DNA from: Sphingobacterium sp. UBA4616
GTDB taxonomy: Bacteria; Bacteroidota; Bacteroidia; Sphingobacteriales; Sphingobacteriaceae
Reading direction: 5' to 3'
Assembly: GCA_002386525.1 (NCBI GenBank)
Contig: DGIS01000035.1
Coordinates: 1-57,487 of the forward strand
Length of the DNA: 57,487 nt
Of the stretch, positions 44,436-54,708 are shown one piece after another (the stretch's first letter is position 1; each line of letters begins with the position of its first letter). A program made the translations under genes and the position numbers. Below the pieces are notes generated by a model, which was not told where the DNA came from, did not search any database, and was given only the letters and a program-made list of their open reading frames with translations.

Positions 44436-45341
44436 ATGAAATATACATTATCATTTCTACTAGCTGTCATGACACAGTTATCATTTGCACAAGAAAGTGC
44501 CCCAGCTATTGCCAAGGTTCACTACGAATTCAAACATGTAAACGATAGCACCCAACTGGATCAATTTATACGAGACGAAACTGTTACCTACCTCAATCAA
44601 CAAGGAAGCTATTATACTTCCTACTCGACCAAGCGTATGCAGGAAGAGGTCAAGAGACAAATGGAGGGCCCTGGCTTCGACGGTACACTAACCATTACTA
44701 AGCGCTCTACGCCATCAAGTTCTTCCTATTTATTAGACGCCAATCAAAACAAAATGACCGAAGTGATTAGTGTTGCCAGCGACAATTTTGCCATTCCACA
44801 GTCCTACCCCACACAAGATTGGGAAATGCTGAGCGATCAGAAAGAGATTGGTGGATACCATTGTCAGAACGCAAAAACAACATTTAAAGGCCGGACCTAT
44901 ATTGCCTGGTTTACAACCGAACTGCCGTTTCCCTATGGTCCCTGGAAACTCCATGGTCTTCCCGGTCTAATCCTGGATGCCCGAGACACAAAAAATGAAG
45001 TAATTTTTGCTTACGCTGGATTCGACAAAATTGAGGATGGCAAAACCTCGGTCGCTCTGCCGCAGAATGTCATCACAACCACTGCAGAAGAAGTAAAAAA
45101 AATTCAGGAAGCCTTTAAAGCCAATCCGCAAGCCTACCTGCAAGCGCAGTCGGGAAAAAACAGAACCATCAGTGTAGGTTCATCAGGAAACATGGCCGTG
45201 GTTAAATCCAGTTCCGGCTCTGGAGGGGGCTCCCCGGTTGGTGCTTTGGATCCGTCAAAAATAAAGAGTTTCAATATTTCAAAAGACGATAAATACAAAC
45301 CTTCAAAAGTTACCAATAATCCGATAGAGCTGACGCCTTAA
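44436..45341 (+). CDS. GLPGLI family secreted protein
   Basis: This 301-residue protein has a signal peptide (about residues 1-18, ending FAQE). It contains the name-giving motif GLPGLIL at about 174-180, within PYGPWKLHGLPGLILDARD-type sequence, preceded by the family's AWFTTELPFPYGP. GLPGLI proteins are found only in Bacteroidota as far as I recall and have no known function. The stop codon shares one base with the start of the next gene, a TonB-like barrel; this pairing recurs for the family. Confidence 0.92.
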   Translation: MKYTLSFLLAVMTQLSFAQESAPAIAKVHYEFKHVNDSTQLDQFIRDETVTYLNQQGSYYTSYSTKRMQEEVKRQMEGPGFDGTLTITKRSTPSSSSYLLDANQNKMTEVISVASDNFAIPQSYPTQDWEMLSDQKEIGGYHCQNAKTTFKGRTYIAWFTTELPFPYGPWKLHGLPGLILDARDTKNEVIFAYAGFDKIEDGKTSVALPQNVITTTAEEVKKIQEAFKANPQAYLQAQSGKNRTISVGSSGNMAVVKSSSGSGGGSPVGALDPSKIKSFNISKDDKYKPSKVTNNPIELTP

Positions 45342-48001
45342 TGAAAGTATTTCTATGTTTATTAATAGTCGTATTGCTTGGGCAGAGCATCTTTGCCCAG
45401 CAAACGATTAGTGGAACAGTCCAAGTGGATAAAACATTTCGTACTGTACCCTACGCCAGTGTTAATATCCTCTCAGGAAATAAAATTATTGCCTTTAAAC
45501 CGACGGATAAAGAGGGTCGCTTTGCCGTTACCTTAACGAAGGACTACACAAACATCTACCTGCAGATCAACCACCTAACCTATGAGAAATTTGAACGTAA
45601 ACTTGGTTCTCAGACCTCAAATCTCCGGATTATACTCCTTCCAAAAAACAATCTATTGCAAGATGTCGTTGTAAAAAGCAAGCCAAAGGTCACCCGTTCC
45701 AATGATACCATCTCCTACGATGTTGGCTCTTTTGCCAAAGAAGAAGACCGAAATATCGGTGATGTCATCAAGCGCCTTCCTGGCATGGAAGTGACTGAAT
45801 CGGGTCTTATTAAATACCAGGACAAAACCGTTTCTAAACTTTACATCGACGGGGACGACCTATTGGAAAATCGCTATGGAATCGGTACACGGACTATCCC
45901 ACACAAAATGGTGAAGGACATTCAGGTGCTCGACAACCATGAACATTATAAGGTTCTCAAAAATAAAAGATTTACAGACGACGTTGCTATTAACCTGGTT
46001 ATTAAAGACGAAGCGAAGTTAAAACTCACGGGACAGGCTAAAATCGCTGCCGGTCCCCCTAGTCTGTACGATCCCGAACTGAATTCAATCTTGTTTAACA
46101 AGAAAGTAAAGATGCTAAATGTTCTTAGCGGAAATAGTATCGGCAGAGATCTTTCTGGAGATATCATTGGTGACAATCAGTCCTCTTTACTGGCCAAGTT
46201 TGGTAGCTCGCCCATCAACAATCTCCTGGCGACGAGCACAACAGGCAGTCCAAATATCCCTAAAAACAACTATTATTTCAACAATACAGGTTCGCTAAAC
46301 ACCAATAATCTATATAACTTTAAGAATCACTGGCAGCTAAAATCAAATATTCAGGTTTTATACGACAACAATAGGCAAAATAATGCCTCAAGCACACAAT
46401 ACCTGCTCGATGATGGCGACGTCTATTTTAATGAGCAAAATCAGCTGAAAACAGCGCGATGGCTTGGCGCAGCCAGACTTTCGGCATCCACCAATACGGA
46501 AAAGGAATATGCGAGTAATGCCTTGTCATTTGAGTATGAAAAAAAAGATATAACAGCATTGTTGACAAACTCTTCAGGCCAGATCGAGCAGTTCCAAAAA
46601 CACCACATCAAGGGATTCAGCAACCTTTTCAGCTATATACCCCAACTTGAAAACAATGACATTATTGCAATTAACTGGTCTTTAAATTACGGCAACAAGC
46701 CCCAGTCGTTGCAGATCTACCCCGGTCTTTTTCCCGAAATACTAAACGATAATACGGCCTATAAAAGTATTCTTCAACACATGGAAGTACCTTCATTTTT
46801 TACAGAGATCAGTACAGGTTACCGCTTCAATAAAGGAAAGTTCAAGCAATACTATCAAATTGGGGTCAATATCGACCGCCAGCATTTCAACTCTTTGCTC
46901 AGCATAGATGACGAGGACCACGGTATTCGGACACTCGGCGAAAGGATGCATAATGATCTGCATTGGAACAGAACCCAGACATTCATTACACCACAATATT
47001 CCTGGAAAAACAATAGGTTTGAAACCCAGCTGGATATTCCGGTCACCTACCTATTTACGCATTATGAAGATGAAAGCCAGCAGCTGACGAATTCCAAAAA
47101 TTCATTGCTAATCAATCCCAATCTAAAAGCGCGATGGCAAATTTCTCAGGAGGATTATCTTCAATTTAGCTATCAATATAGCCAAGACATTGGCAACATT
47201 GAAGACATATACCATGGAGTAGTATTGCGCAACTATAGAATGCTCAGCCAGAATAATGCGTCACTCAACGAGTCCAAAAAACATGCATTTAATCTGAATT
47301 ACAATTTGGCCCGTACCCTAAAGGTTTTATTTGCAAATGCAGGCATCAGCTATTCAAGATCATTTTCGAATACGATATTATCCACTATTATAAAAAATAA
47401 TATCACCGAAAATGTAGTGGTCAATATGGACAACCTTCAGGAAAGATGGTCATCGCAGATCGGATTCGACAAATACATTTTCCCTTTGGCAAGTACGCTC
47501 AAATTAAAAGGAAGTATCTCCTATTTCAAATACAATCAATTGTTAAATAATGCCATCGTTCCTATTCGAAGCATAAGCTATTTATTTCAACCCAGTCTGG
47601 AGGCCAAACTATTTAAATCCTATAACATTTCCTATACAGGAATGTTCAATTGGAACAAGAGCAAACAAGAAGGGCTAAGCAATACGATCCAAAATAAAAC
47701 AACGACAATGATGCATAATCTGGGCTTTCCGGCGAGCCCGTTCAAAAATGGCTTTATGCGTGTAAATCTTCGTAATCTAGCTACCTTTCAAACGAACATG
47801 CGGAATGCAAGTTATACTTTTGTAGACTTTTTCACACGCTATAAAGTCAACAAATGGAAAATGGACCTTGAATTGGAAATAAATAATCTGGCCAATATTA
47901 AAAACTATCGCACCTACATGACGACCGCCAATATGATTGCCCAGAGTGAATTTGAGCTTCGGGGAAGAACCATTTTACTGCGTACAGTTTTTAACCTCTA
48001 A
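45341..48001 (+). CDS. TonB-dependent-receptor-like outer-membrane barrel with CarboxypepD_reg-like domain
   Basis: This 886-residue protein has a signal peptide (about 19, ending IFAQ) and a carboxypeptidase-regulatory-like beta-sandwich (about 22-105; SGTVQVDKTFRTVPYASVNI). A plug-like region follows (about 110-230; VIKRLPGMEV with GDDLLENRYG), then a long outer-membrane barrel ending in aromatic/basic ERG…RTVFNL-type strands. No clear TonB box or SusD partner is present. It overlaps the GLPGLI gene by one base, so translation is coupled. Import of a substrate processed or held by the GLPGLI protein is inference. Confidence 0.85.
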   Translation: MKVFLCLLIVVLLGQSIFAQQTISGTVQVDKTFRTVPYASVNILSGNKIIAFKPTDKEGRFAVTLTKDYTNIYLQINHLTYEKFERKLGSQTSNLRIILLPKNNLLQDVVVKSKPKVTRSNDTISYDVGSFAKEEDRNIGDVIKRLPGMEVTESGLIKYQDKTVSKLYIDGDDLLENRYGIGTRTIPHKMVKDIQVLDNHEHYKVLKNKRFTDDVAINLVIKDEAKLKLTGQAKIAAGPPSLYDPELNSILFNKKVKMLNVLSGNSIGRDLSGDIIGDNQSSLLAKFGSSPINNLLATSTTGSPNIPKNNYYFNNTGSLNTNNLYNFKNHWQLKSNIQVLYDNNRQNNASSTQYLLDDGDVYFNEQNQLKTARWLGAARLSASTNTEKEYASNALSFEYEKKDITALLTNSSGQIEQFQKHHIKGFSNLFSYIPQLENNDIIAINWSLNYGNKPQSLQIYPGLFPEILNDNTAYKSILQHMEVPSFFTEISTGYRFNKGKFKQYYQIGVNIDRQHFNSLLSIDDEDHGIRTLGERMHNDLHWNRTQTFITPQYSWKNNRFETQLDIPVTYLFTHYEDESQQLTNSKNSLLINPNLKARWQISQEDYLQFSYQYSQDIGNIEDIYHGVVLRNYRMLSQNNASLNESKKHAFNLNYNLARTLKVLFANAGISYSRSFSNTILSTIIKNNITENVVVNMDNLQERWSSQIGFDKYIFPLASTLKLKGSISYFKYNQLLNNAIVPIRSISYLFQPSLEAKLFKSYNISYTGMFNWNKSKQEGLSNTIQNKTTTMMHNLGFPASPFKNGFMRVNLRNLATFQTNMRNASYTFVDFFTRYKVNKWKMDLELEINNLANIKNYRTYMTTANMIAQSEFELRGRTILLRTVFNL

Positions 48002-48177
48002 GGCATCAGACCACCTCGGAAAAAGACAATTGCGTTGGCCTAATGTTCGTCTATTGTTGTTTTATTATTGCGCCTATAGACCAATATCTTCCGATCGAAG
48101 TTTTCTATTTTCAAGCCGGCCAGTAGTATTGAAAATGAGCGAAAGGCTTTTTAACTCACCAAATCGGGTATTTTCAG

Positions 48178-48219
48178 AAAAAAGAAGCCTGAGCGAAAAA
48201 TCACTCAGGCTTCTTTTTT
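48178..48219. terminator. bidirectional terminator between the barrel gene and lipA
   Basis: A perfect 16-bp stem (48178-48193 with 48204-48219, ten-base loop), A-run left and T-run right, between the convergent barrel gene (+) and lipA (-). The rest of the 48002-48286 gap shows no gene. Confidence 0.88.
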
Positions 48220-48286
48220 ATATCTTGAAAAGATAATTCCACTATAAGGCGAAATATACCTTCCAAAAAAACTTTAAACCCGTTTT

Positions 48287-49168
48287 CTATTGCATGTCGA
48301 ATAAATGTTTTTCAGCATGGTAAGATGAACGTACCAATGGTCCAGATTCTACATACTTGAATCCCATTTCCAAACCGATTTTCTGATATTTCTCAAACTG
48401 CGCCGGTGTGATCCACTCGATAACCGGATGGTGAGCTTTTGTAGGCTGTAAATATTGACCCAAGGTCAAAATGTGTACGCCAACATTATATAGATCTTGC
48501 ATGGCCTCGATCACATCTTCTTCTGTTTCACCCAAACCAAGCATAATACCTGATTTTGTGCGGAGACCAGCTTCAGAAATTCTGCGTAGGCATTCCAATG
48601 AACGATCATATTTCGCTTGAACACGAACTTCTCTTGTCAGACGGCGCACCGTTTCCAAGTTGTGCGAAACAACTTCGGGACGAACTGCGATCACGCGGTC
48701 TAAATTATCCCATTGTCCTTTAAAATCAGGCAAAAGTGTTTCCAATGTCGTTTCAGGACTTTCTCTGCGGATAGCGTTGATGGTCTCGGCCCAAATAATT
48801 GAACCACCATCCTTAAGATCATCACGATCCACTGACGTAATCACACAATGCTTTACCTGCATTAATTTAACTGAATTTGCTACGCGGTTTGGTTCATCCA
48901 AATCTACGGCCAGCGGACGGCCAGTTGCCACCGCACAAAATGAACAAGAACGCGTACAGATATTTCCCAAAATCATGAAGGTTGCCGTTCCAGCCCCCCA
49001 ACATTCGCCCATATTCGGGCAATTTCCACTCTCACAAATCGTATGTAATTTATGTTCGTCTACAAGACTTCTGACATGTCTATATTCTTTACCAACAGGC
49101 AATTTGACACGCAACCAATCAGGCTTGCGCTGTGCAGGAGTTGCCGGAATAACTGGAAGTTCAATCAT
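48287..49168 (-). CDS. lipA: lipoyl synthase
   Basis: This 293-residue radical SAM enzyme carries both iron-sulfur sites: the auxiliary cluster [12 protein letters not shown] (about residues 45-56) and the radical [11 protein letters not shown] (about 71-78). It inserts two sulfur atoms into octanoyl groups on E2 and GcvH proteins. The start at 49168 fits the family's N-terminus (MIELPV…[10 protein letters not shown]). A TAACTTTG box ends only five bases before the start codon on the minus strand. Confidence 0.96.
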   Translation of the reverse strand: MIELPVIPATPAQRKPDWLRVKLPVGKEYRHVRSLVDEHKLHTICESGNCPNMGECWGAGTATFMILGNICTRSCSFCAVATGRPLAVDLDEPNRVANSVKLMQVKHCVITSVDRDDLKDGGSIIWAETINAIRRESPETTLETLLPDFKGQWDNLDRVIAVRPEVVSHNLETVRRLTREVRVQAKYDRSLECLRRISEAGLRTKSGIMLGLGETEEDVIEAMQDLYNVGVHILTLGQYLQPTKAHHPVIEWITPAQFEKYQKIGLEMGFKYVESGPLVRSSYHAEKHLFDMQ

Positions 49169-49172
49169 ACAA

Positions 49173-49180
49173 CAAAGTTA
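49173..49180 (-). promoter_or_regulatory. -7-like element directly upstream of lipA
   Basis: Minus strand TAACTTTG (49180-49173) matches TAnnTTTG, four bases before the ATG. If used, the transcript would be leaderless. No TTG lies at the usual spacing, so the call is tentative. Confidence 0.35.
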
Positions 49181-49317
49181 AGGATTAAAAATGTAATTTC
49201 TAACCGTCTATTTGTTGGTTTTATATCATAAAAAATGACCGTTTATCGGCATTAATAGAATAATGAAACAAAAATTAGGATATTTGTGTTGATTATCATT
49301 AATCTAATAACAAAACT

Positions 49318-51576
49318 ATGCGACTGAGCCAATCTTTATCCATGTTGTTACTTGGGGGTGCATCTATCTTTGCTGCACAGGCCCAAACCAACTTTGACAT
49401 TATACCCAAACCTTCGAAAATCACATTGGCCACGGGAACATATGCTATCCCTGCACATCTTCCGGTTATTGTTTCAGATGAGTTTCAGGAGACCACCCAA
49501 TTGCTTACTGAACATCCTGCAATCAAAAGTCTATCCGTCGAAGTACTCAAGAAAAATAAAAAAGCACCAAAAGAAGGTTTTCGAATTGTTAAAGCTGTCG
49601 ACGCTGACAATGTGAGCAAAAATGCCTACTCCATTCAAATCGATGAAAAAGGCCTTCTACTCAGAGCGTGGAATGTGCCTCAGGTTATCAATGGGATTTA
49701 TACCCTCATTCAATTAGGCTACCTACAAGCTGACCCAGGTAAAATAGCCTATGCGACAATAGTCGATGAGCCTCGCTTTACCTACCGTGGCCTACACCTG
49801 GATGTATCGCGCCATTTTATGCCCTTATCCTTTGTAAAAAAGTATATCGACATCATGGCCATCTATAAGTTCAATAACTTTCATTGGCATTTAACCGACG
49901 GCGCTGGATGGCGGCTTGAAATCAAAAAATATCCTGAATTGACGCAAAAAGCCGCCTGGCGTACCCATACAAGCTGGAAAGATTGGTGGAATAATGGTCG
50001 CCAGTATGTAGACAAAGGTACACCTAATGCCAGCGGTGGTTTCTATACGCAGGAAGAGGCTCGCGAATTGGTCGATTATGCCGCCAGAAAAGGAATCAAT
50101 GTCATCCCTGAGATTGAAATGCCAGGACATTCTGAAGAAGTATTGGCCGTCTATCCGGAACTCTCTTGTTCAGGAAAACCTTATAGTCAAGGCGAATTCT
50201 GTATCGGAAATGAAAAAACCTTTGAGTTCTTAAAAAATGTCTTGGATGAAGTCCTTACGATATTCCCTTCTCCGTACATCCATATCGGCGGTGATGAAGC
50301 CGAGAAAAAGCATTGGGAAACCTGCCCAAAAGATCAGGCACTCATGCAAAAAGAAGAATTAAAATCTGTCGATGAACTGCAAAGTTATGCGATCAAGCAA
50401 ATGGACGTATACTTGCAATCCAAAGGGAGGAAACTGATCGGTTGGGACGAAATTCTGGAAGGCGGCCTCACTGAAGGGGCGACGGTCATGAGCTGGCGCG
50501 GTGAAGATGGCGGCATAAAGGCTGCTAATGCCGGTCACGATGTCATCATGACTCCAGGGTCACACCTCTATTTTGATTCTTATCAGACAGACCCTCGTAC
50601 ACAGCCTGAAGCCATCGGCGGCTATCTGACTCTGGATAAGGTCTATTCCTATGATCCAATTCCATCAGCCATACAAGGAGATAAAGCCAAGCATATTCTC
50701 GGTGCACAGGCCAATATATGGACAGAATATGTCCCTACCACCGAACATCTCGAATATATGGTATTTCCACGGGCGCTAGCATTGGCTGAGGTCAACTGGA
50801 CCAACAAAGATGCGAAGAACTGGACAGACTTTCAGCGACGACTACAATCTCATTACAAGCTATTACAGGATCTGAACGTTAACTATTATCGTCCTTCCTA
50901 TAATGTCGCTTATACGGCAACATACAATCCAGCAAAAAACAACAATAAAATCACGTTAACAACAGAACAACTTAAAACAGATCAGATTCGATATACGATA
51001 GATGGCAGTGAGCCTACCATCCAGTCAACACCGTATACGGGGCCATTTGAATTGAGCTCAACAGGACATATCAATGCCGCTTATTTTCAAGATTCGATCA
51101 AAATAGGCCCTACGCTATCCTTTACTATTGATATCCACCGCGCCATTGGAAAAAAGGTAACCTACAATTCACCATGGTCGGGGTATCCGGCACAAAAAGA
51201 TTCGACCTTAACAAACGGAATCATGGGCGGGCTCTCCTATCATGATGGGCAATGGCAAGGATTCACGAGCCCTATTGATGTTGTTGTCGATATGGAGAGA
51301 AGAGAAGAAATACATTTGGTAGCCATGAATTTCATGCAGCTTATTGGACCTGGTGTGTATATGCCCGGAGAAATGGAAGTGCTGCTTTCGGATAATGGCC
51401 GTACTTTTAGATCCGTCGGAACGATTAAAAATGACATCTCCGATAAAGAATCAAAATTGACTTTTAAAAGGTTTGAACTTAAGCTGGACAAAGCACAGCA
51501 AGCGCGTTATATCAAAATCAAAGCGAGCAACCCTAAAAAGGGCTTCCTATTTACGGACGAAATAATCGTCTATTAA
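49318..51576 (+). CDS. secreted GH20 beta-N-acetylhexosaminidase
   Basis: This 752-residue enzyme has a signal peptide (about 22, ending AAQAQ), the GH20b beta-domain, then the TIM barrel with HIGGDE at 322-327: Asp326 positions the substrate's acetamido group and Glu327 is the acid/base. A CHB_HEX-like Ig domain (about 540-600) and a C-terminal F5/8 type C-like module (about 610-750) follow. It removes terminal GlcNAc or GalNAc from glycans outside the cytoplasm. It is divergent from lipA and not in a polysaccharide-utilisation locus. Confidence 0.92.
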   Translation: MRLSQSLSMLLLGGASIFAAQAQTNFDIIPKPSKITLATGTYAIPAHLPVIVSDEFQETTQLLTEHPAIKSLSVEVLKKNKKAPKEGFRIVKAVDADNVSKNAYSIQIDEKGLLLRAWNVPQVINGIYTLIQLGYLQADPGKIAYATIVDEPRFTYRGLHLDVSRHFMPLSFVKKYIDIMAIYKFNNFHWHLTDGAGWRLEIKKYPELTQKAAWRTHTSWKDWWNNGRQYVDKGTPNASGGFYTQEEARELVDYAARKGINVIPEIEMPGHSEEVLAVYPELSCSGKPYSQGEFCIGNEKTFEFLKNVLDEVLTIFPSPYIHIGGDEAEKKHWETCPKDQALMQKEELKSVDELQSYAIKQMDVYLQSKGRKLIGWDEILEGGLTEGATVMSWRGEDGGIKAANAGHDVIMTPGSHLYFDSYQTDPRTQPEAIGGYLTLDKVYSYDPIPSAIQGDKAKHILGAQANIWTEYVPTTEHLEYMVFPRALALAEVNWTNKDAKNWTDFQRRLQSHYKLLQDLNVNYYRPSYNVAYTATYNPAKNNNKITLTTEQLKTDQIRYTIDGSEPTIQSTPYTGPFELSSTGHINAAYFQDSIKIGPTLSFTIDIHRAIGKKVTYNSPWSGYPAQKDSTLTNGIMGGLSYHDGQWQGFTSPIDVVVDMERREEIHLVAMNFMQLIGPGVYMPGEMEVLLSDNGRTFRSVGTIKNDISDKESKLTFKRFELKLDKAQQARYIKIKASNPKKGFLFTDEIIVY

Positions 51577-51600
51577 TAAAATCGAACACCCTTATCCAAT

Positions 51601-51643
51601 ACGAGTTGGAGAACATTTTACTTATGTTTTTCAACTCGTTTTT
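51601..51643 (+). terminator. terminator after the GH20 gene
   Basis: An 8-bp outer stem (51601-51608 with 51632-51639) and a 5-bp inner stem (51612-51616 with 51624-51628), followed by T-run. Confidence 0.65.
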
Positions 51644-51729
51644 GCATTTTAAGGCGCACCTTTCCAACAAACCAAATGTTTTTTTTAAATATTCTTAAAA
51701 TAAATACTTAATTTTCAAATTTTAAAATG

Positions 51730-51737
51730 TAACTTTG
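51730..51737 (+). promoter_or_regulatory. promoter -7 element of carB
   Basis: TAACTTTG matches the consensus. A 6-bp hairpin (51741-51746 with 51753-51758) lies at the predicted 5' end of a leader of about 95 bases; it may stabilise the mRNA. Confidence 0.5.
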
Positions 51738-51838
51738 CACTCCGACAAAGCAGTCGGAATGACCCTTCCCCATGAGCTATTTTTGATTGTCTTTGCTCAG
51801 ATTTACAATAGGAAATTTAATTTTTTGAACTAGATATA

Positions 51839-54658
51839 ATGCCAAGAAACACTTCCATTAAGTCGGTTTTAATCATCGGATCAGGTCCCATCGTTATCGG
51901 TCAAGCTTGTGAATTTGATTATTCTGGATCTCAAGCATCCCTTTCATTGAAAGAAGAAGGTATTGAAGTATCCATCATCAACTCAAACCCTGCAACAATC
52001 ATGACGGATAAAGTTGTTGCGGACAATGTCTACTTACTTCCATTAACCTGCGAAAGTATTGAAGAGATTTTGCAAAAACACAACATTGACGCTGTACTTC
52101 CTACCATGGGTGGACAGACCGCTTTGAACTTATGTATCGAAGCTTCCAACCTAGGTCTTTGGGAAAAATACAACGTAAAAGTTATCGGTGTTGATGTTGC
52201 TGCCATTGAAAAAACTGAAAACCGTGAAGAATTCCGTCAATTAATGGTTGATATTGGCGTGGGCGTTGCAACATCCAAAATTGCAAACTCATTCCTAGAA
52301 GGTAAAGAAGCTGCACAAGAAATTGGCTATCCGCTTGTTATTCGCCCTTCGTATACCCTTGCTGGTACTGGTGGCGGATTTGTTCACAGAAAAGAAGATT
52401 TTGATGCAGCCTTAAATAGAGGTTTACATGCTTCACCAACACATGAAGTTTTGGTTGAACAAGCTGTATTGGGTTGGAAAGAATTTGAGCTCGAACTGCT
52501 TCGTGATACCAACGACAATGTCATCATCATCTGTACCATTGAAAACTTCGATCCAATGGGTATTCACACTGGAGACTCGATCACGGTTGCTCCGGGCATG
52601 ACATTATCAGACAAATGTTACCAAGATATGCGTAATCAGGCTATTCTGATGATGCGTTCCATTGGCACATTTGCCGGTGGTTGTAATGTTCAGTTCTCTG
52701 TAAATCCAGAAAACGAAGAAATCATTGCCATCGAAATCAATCCACGTGTATCACGCTCTTCCGCTTTGGCATCCAAAGCAACAGGTTATCCAATTGCAAA
52801 GATTGCAGCTAAATTAGCAATCGGTTACAACTTGGATGAATTGCAAAATCAGATCACAAAAACAACATCTGCATATTTTGAACCAACGTTAGACTATGTG
52901 ATCGTAAAGATCCCGCGTTTCAATTTCGATAAATTCAAAGGAGCAAACAAGGAATTAGGTCTACAGATGAAAGCGGTAGGTGAAGTTATGGCAATCGGCC
53001 GTACATTTATCGAAGCTTTACAAAAAGCCTGTCAATCCTTGGAGACTGGCCGCGCTGGTTTAGGTGCCGACGGTCGTCAATGGAGAAACTTAGACGAGAT
53101 CATGGATAGTCTGGAGCATCCAAGTGGTGACCGCTTGTTCCATATTAAAGATGCTTTCGAATTAGGTGTTCCTTTGGAATCTATTCGTAAAGCAACCCGT
53201 ATAGACAAATGGTTCCTTGTACAGATCCAAGAGCTGGTACACCTTGAACAAGAATTGCGTCGTTACCAATTGAATAATATTCCACGCGATTTCTTCATGA
53301 CCTTAAAACAAAAAGGTTATTCAGATGTACAAATAGCTTGGTTATTGGGCAATGTAACAGAAGATCAAGTATATGACCGTCGTAAGGAACTAGGCATCAA
53401 CCGCGTTTACAAAATGGTAGATACTTGTGCCGCAGAATTCCCTGCACAAACACCATACTACTATTCGACTTTCGAAGAAGAGAACGAATCCATCTCTTCA
53501 GATAGAAAGAAAATCATCGTTTTAGGTTCCGGTCCAAACCGTATCGGTCAAGGTATCGAGTTCGATTACTCGTGTGTACACGGCTTATTGGCGGCTAAAG
53601 AATGTGGTTACGAAGCGATTATGGTTAACTGTAACCCAGAGACTGTTTCGACAGACTTCAATATGGCTGACAAATTATACTTCGAGCCCGTATTCTGGGA
53701 ACACGTACGTGAGATCATTGAATTAGAAAAACCAGAAGGTGTTATCGTACAGCTGGGTGGACAAACAGCGCTTAAAATGGCTGAACGTCTAGAGCAGTTA
53801 GGTGTAAAAATTATCGGTACTTCGTTCGAAAACATGGACTTGGCAGAAGATCGTGGCCGTTTCTCCGATCTTTTAAAAGAATTGGAAATTCCATATCCAA
53901 GATACGGTGTCGCGACATCGGCAGAAGAAGCATTACAAGTAGCAAACGAAGTGGGATACCCAGTATTGGTCCGTCCTTCTTACGTGTTGGGTGGACAAGG
54001 AATGAGCATCGTTATCAACGACGAAGACTTAGAAAAAGCGGTTGTCAACTTGTTGAAAAACCTTCCTGGAAACCATATTCTGATCGATCACTTCCTGGAT
54101 CGTGCCGAAGAAGCTGAATCAGATTCAATCTGTGATGGTGAAGAGGTACACATCATTGGTATGATGGAACACATCGAACCTGCAGGTATCCACTCTGGTG
54201 ACTCATCGGCGGTATTGCCTCCATTTGGCTTGTCACAAGCTGTTCAGGACAAAATGGAAGAATACTCGATCAAATTAGCAAAAGCGTTAAATGTCCGTGG
54301 TCTCCTAAACATCCAGTTTGCTGTCAAAGGTGAAAATGTATATGTTATCGAGGCTAACCCACGTGCATCCCGCACAGTTCCTTTCATCGCAAAAGCTTAT
54401 GATGTTCCATACATCAATATTGCTACTAAAGTCATGTTGGGCGCTAATAAATTAAAAGACTTCACAATCGAACGTAAGTTGAAAGGATTTGCAATTAAAG
54501 AACCGGTATTCTCTTTCAACAAATTCCCGGAGGTGGACAAACAATTAGGTCCTGAAATGAAATCAACTGGTGAAGCAATTCGCTTTATTAAAGATCTTCA
54601 AGATCCATATTTCAGAGAATTGTACAATAAAAAATCAATGTTTTTGAATGCCCAATAA
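51839..54658 (+). CDS. carB: carbamoyl-phosphate synthase large subunit, lacking the allosteric domain
   Basis: This 939-residue protein carries both ATP-grasp halves and the oligomerisation domain. The paired blocks [16 protein letters not shown] and [16 protein letters not shown] open the two halves. E. coli CarB has 1073 residues, the last 137 being the MGS-like allosteric domain; this protein stops right where that domain would begin ([20 protein letters not shown], then about 25 more residues). A terminator starts 12 bases after the stop, so it is a true end. It makes carbamoyl phosphate for arginine and pyrimidines; the CarA gene is not in the window. Confidence 0.94.
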   Translation: MPRNTSIKSVLIIGSGPIVIGQACEFDYSGSQASLSLKEEGIEVSIINSNPATIMTDKVVADNVYLLPLTCESIEEILQKHNIDAVLPTMGGQTALNLCIEASNLGLWEKYNVKVIGVDVAAIEKTENREEFRQLMVDIGVGVATSKIANSFLEGKEAAQEIGYPLVIRPSYTLAGTGGGFVHRKEDFDAALNRGLHASPTHEVLVEQAVLGWKEFELELLRDTNDNVIIICTIENFDPMGIHTGDSITVAPGMTLSDKCYQDMRNQAILMMRSIGTFAGGCNVQFSVNPENEEIIAIEINPRVSRSSALASKATGYPIAKIAAKLAIGYNLDELQNQITKTTSAYFEPTLDYVIVKIPRFNFDKFKGANKELGLQMKAVGEVMAIGRTFIEALQKACQSLETGRAGLGADGRQWRNLDEIMDSLEHPSGDRLFHIKDAFELGVPLESIRKATRIDKWFLVQIQELVHLEQELRRYQLNNIPRDFFMTLKQKGYSDVQIAWLLGNVTEDQVYDRRKELGINRVYKMVDTCAAEFPAQTPYYYSTFEEENESISSDRKKIIVLGSGPNRIGQGIEFDYSCVHGLLAAKECGYEAIMVNCNPETVSTDFNMADKLYFEPVFWEHVREIIELEKPEGVIVQLGGQTALKMAERLEQLGVKIIGTSFENMDLAEDRGRFSDLLKELEIPYPRYGVATSAEEALQVANEVGYPVLVRPSYVLGGQGMSIVINDEDLEKAVVNLLKNLPGNHILIDHFLDRAEEAESDSICDGEEVHIIGMMEHIEPAGIHSGDSSAVLPPFGLSQAVQDKMEEYSIKLAKALNVRGLLNIQFAVKGENVYVIEANPRASRTVPFIAKAYDVPYINIATKVMLGANKLKDFTIERKLKGFAIKEPVFSFNKFPEVDKQLGPEMKSTGEAIRFIKDLQDPYFRELYNKKSMFLNAQ

Positions 54659-54670
54659 GGCATATTAATC

Positions 54671-54708
54671 AACTAAAAAAGGCTTGCGATTGCAAGCCTT
54701 TTTTAGTT
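54671..54708. terminator. bidirectional terminator, overlapping the stop of the FGE-like gene
   Basis: A perfect 17-bp stem (54671-54687 with 54692-54708, loop GATT). Its right arm includes the stop codon (54703-54705) of the minus-strand FGE-like gene, so one element ends both convergent transcripts and part of it is coding. Confidence 0.88.

Noticed and set aside
44436..48001. Polysaccharide utilisation locus around the TonB-like barrel
   Set aside because: No SusD-like lipoprotein, no glycosidase and no sensor beside it; the partner is a GLPGLI protein.
51839..54658. carB truncated by a frameshift
   Set aside because: The end coincides with a domain boundary, and a strong terminator begins 12 bases after the stop, leaving no room for the missing domain.
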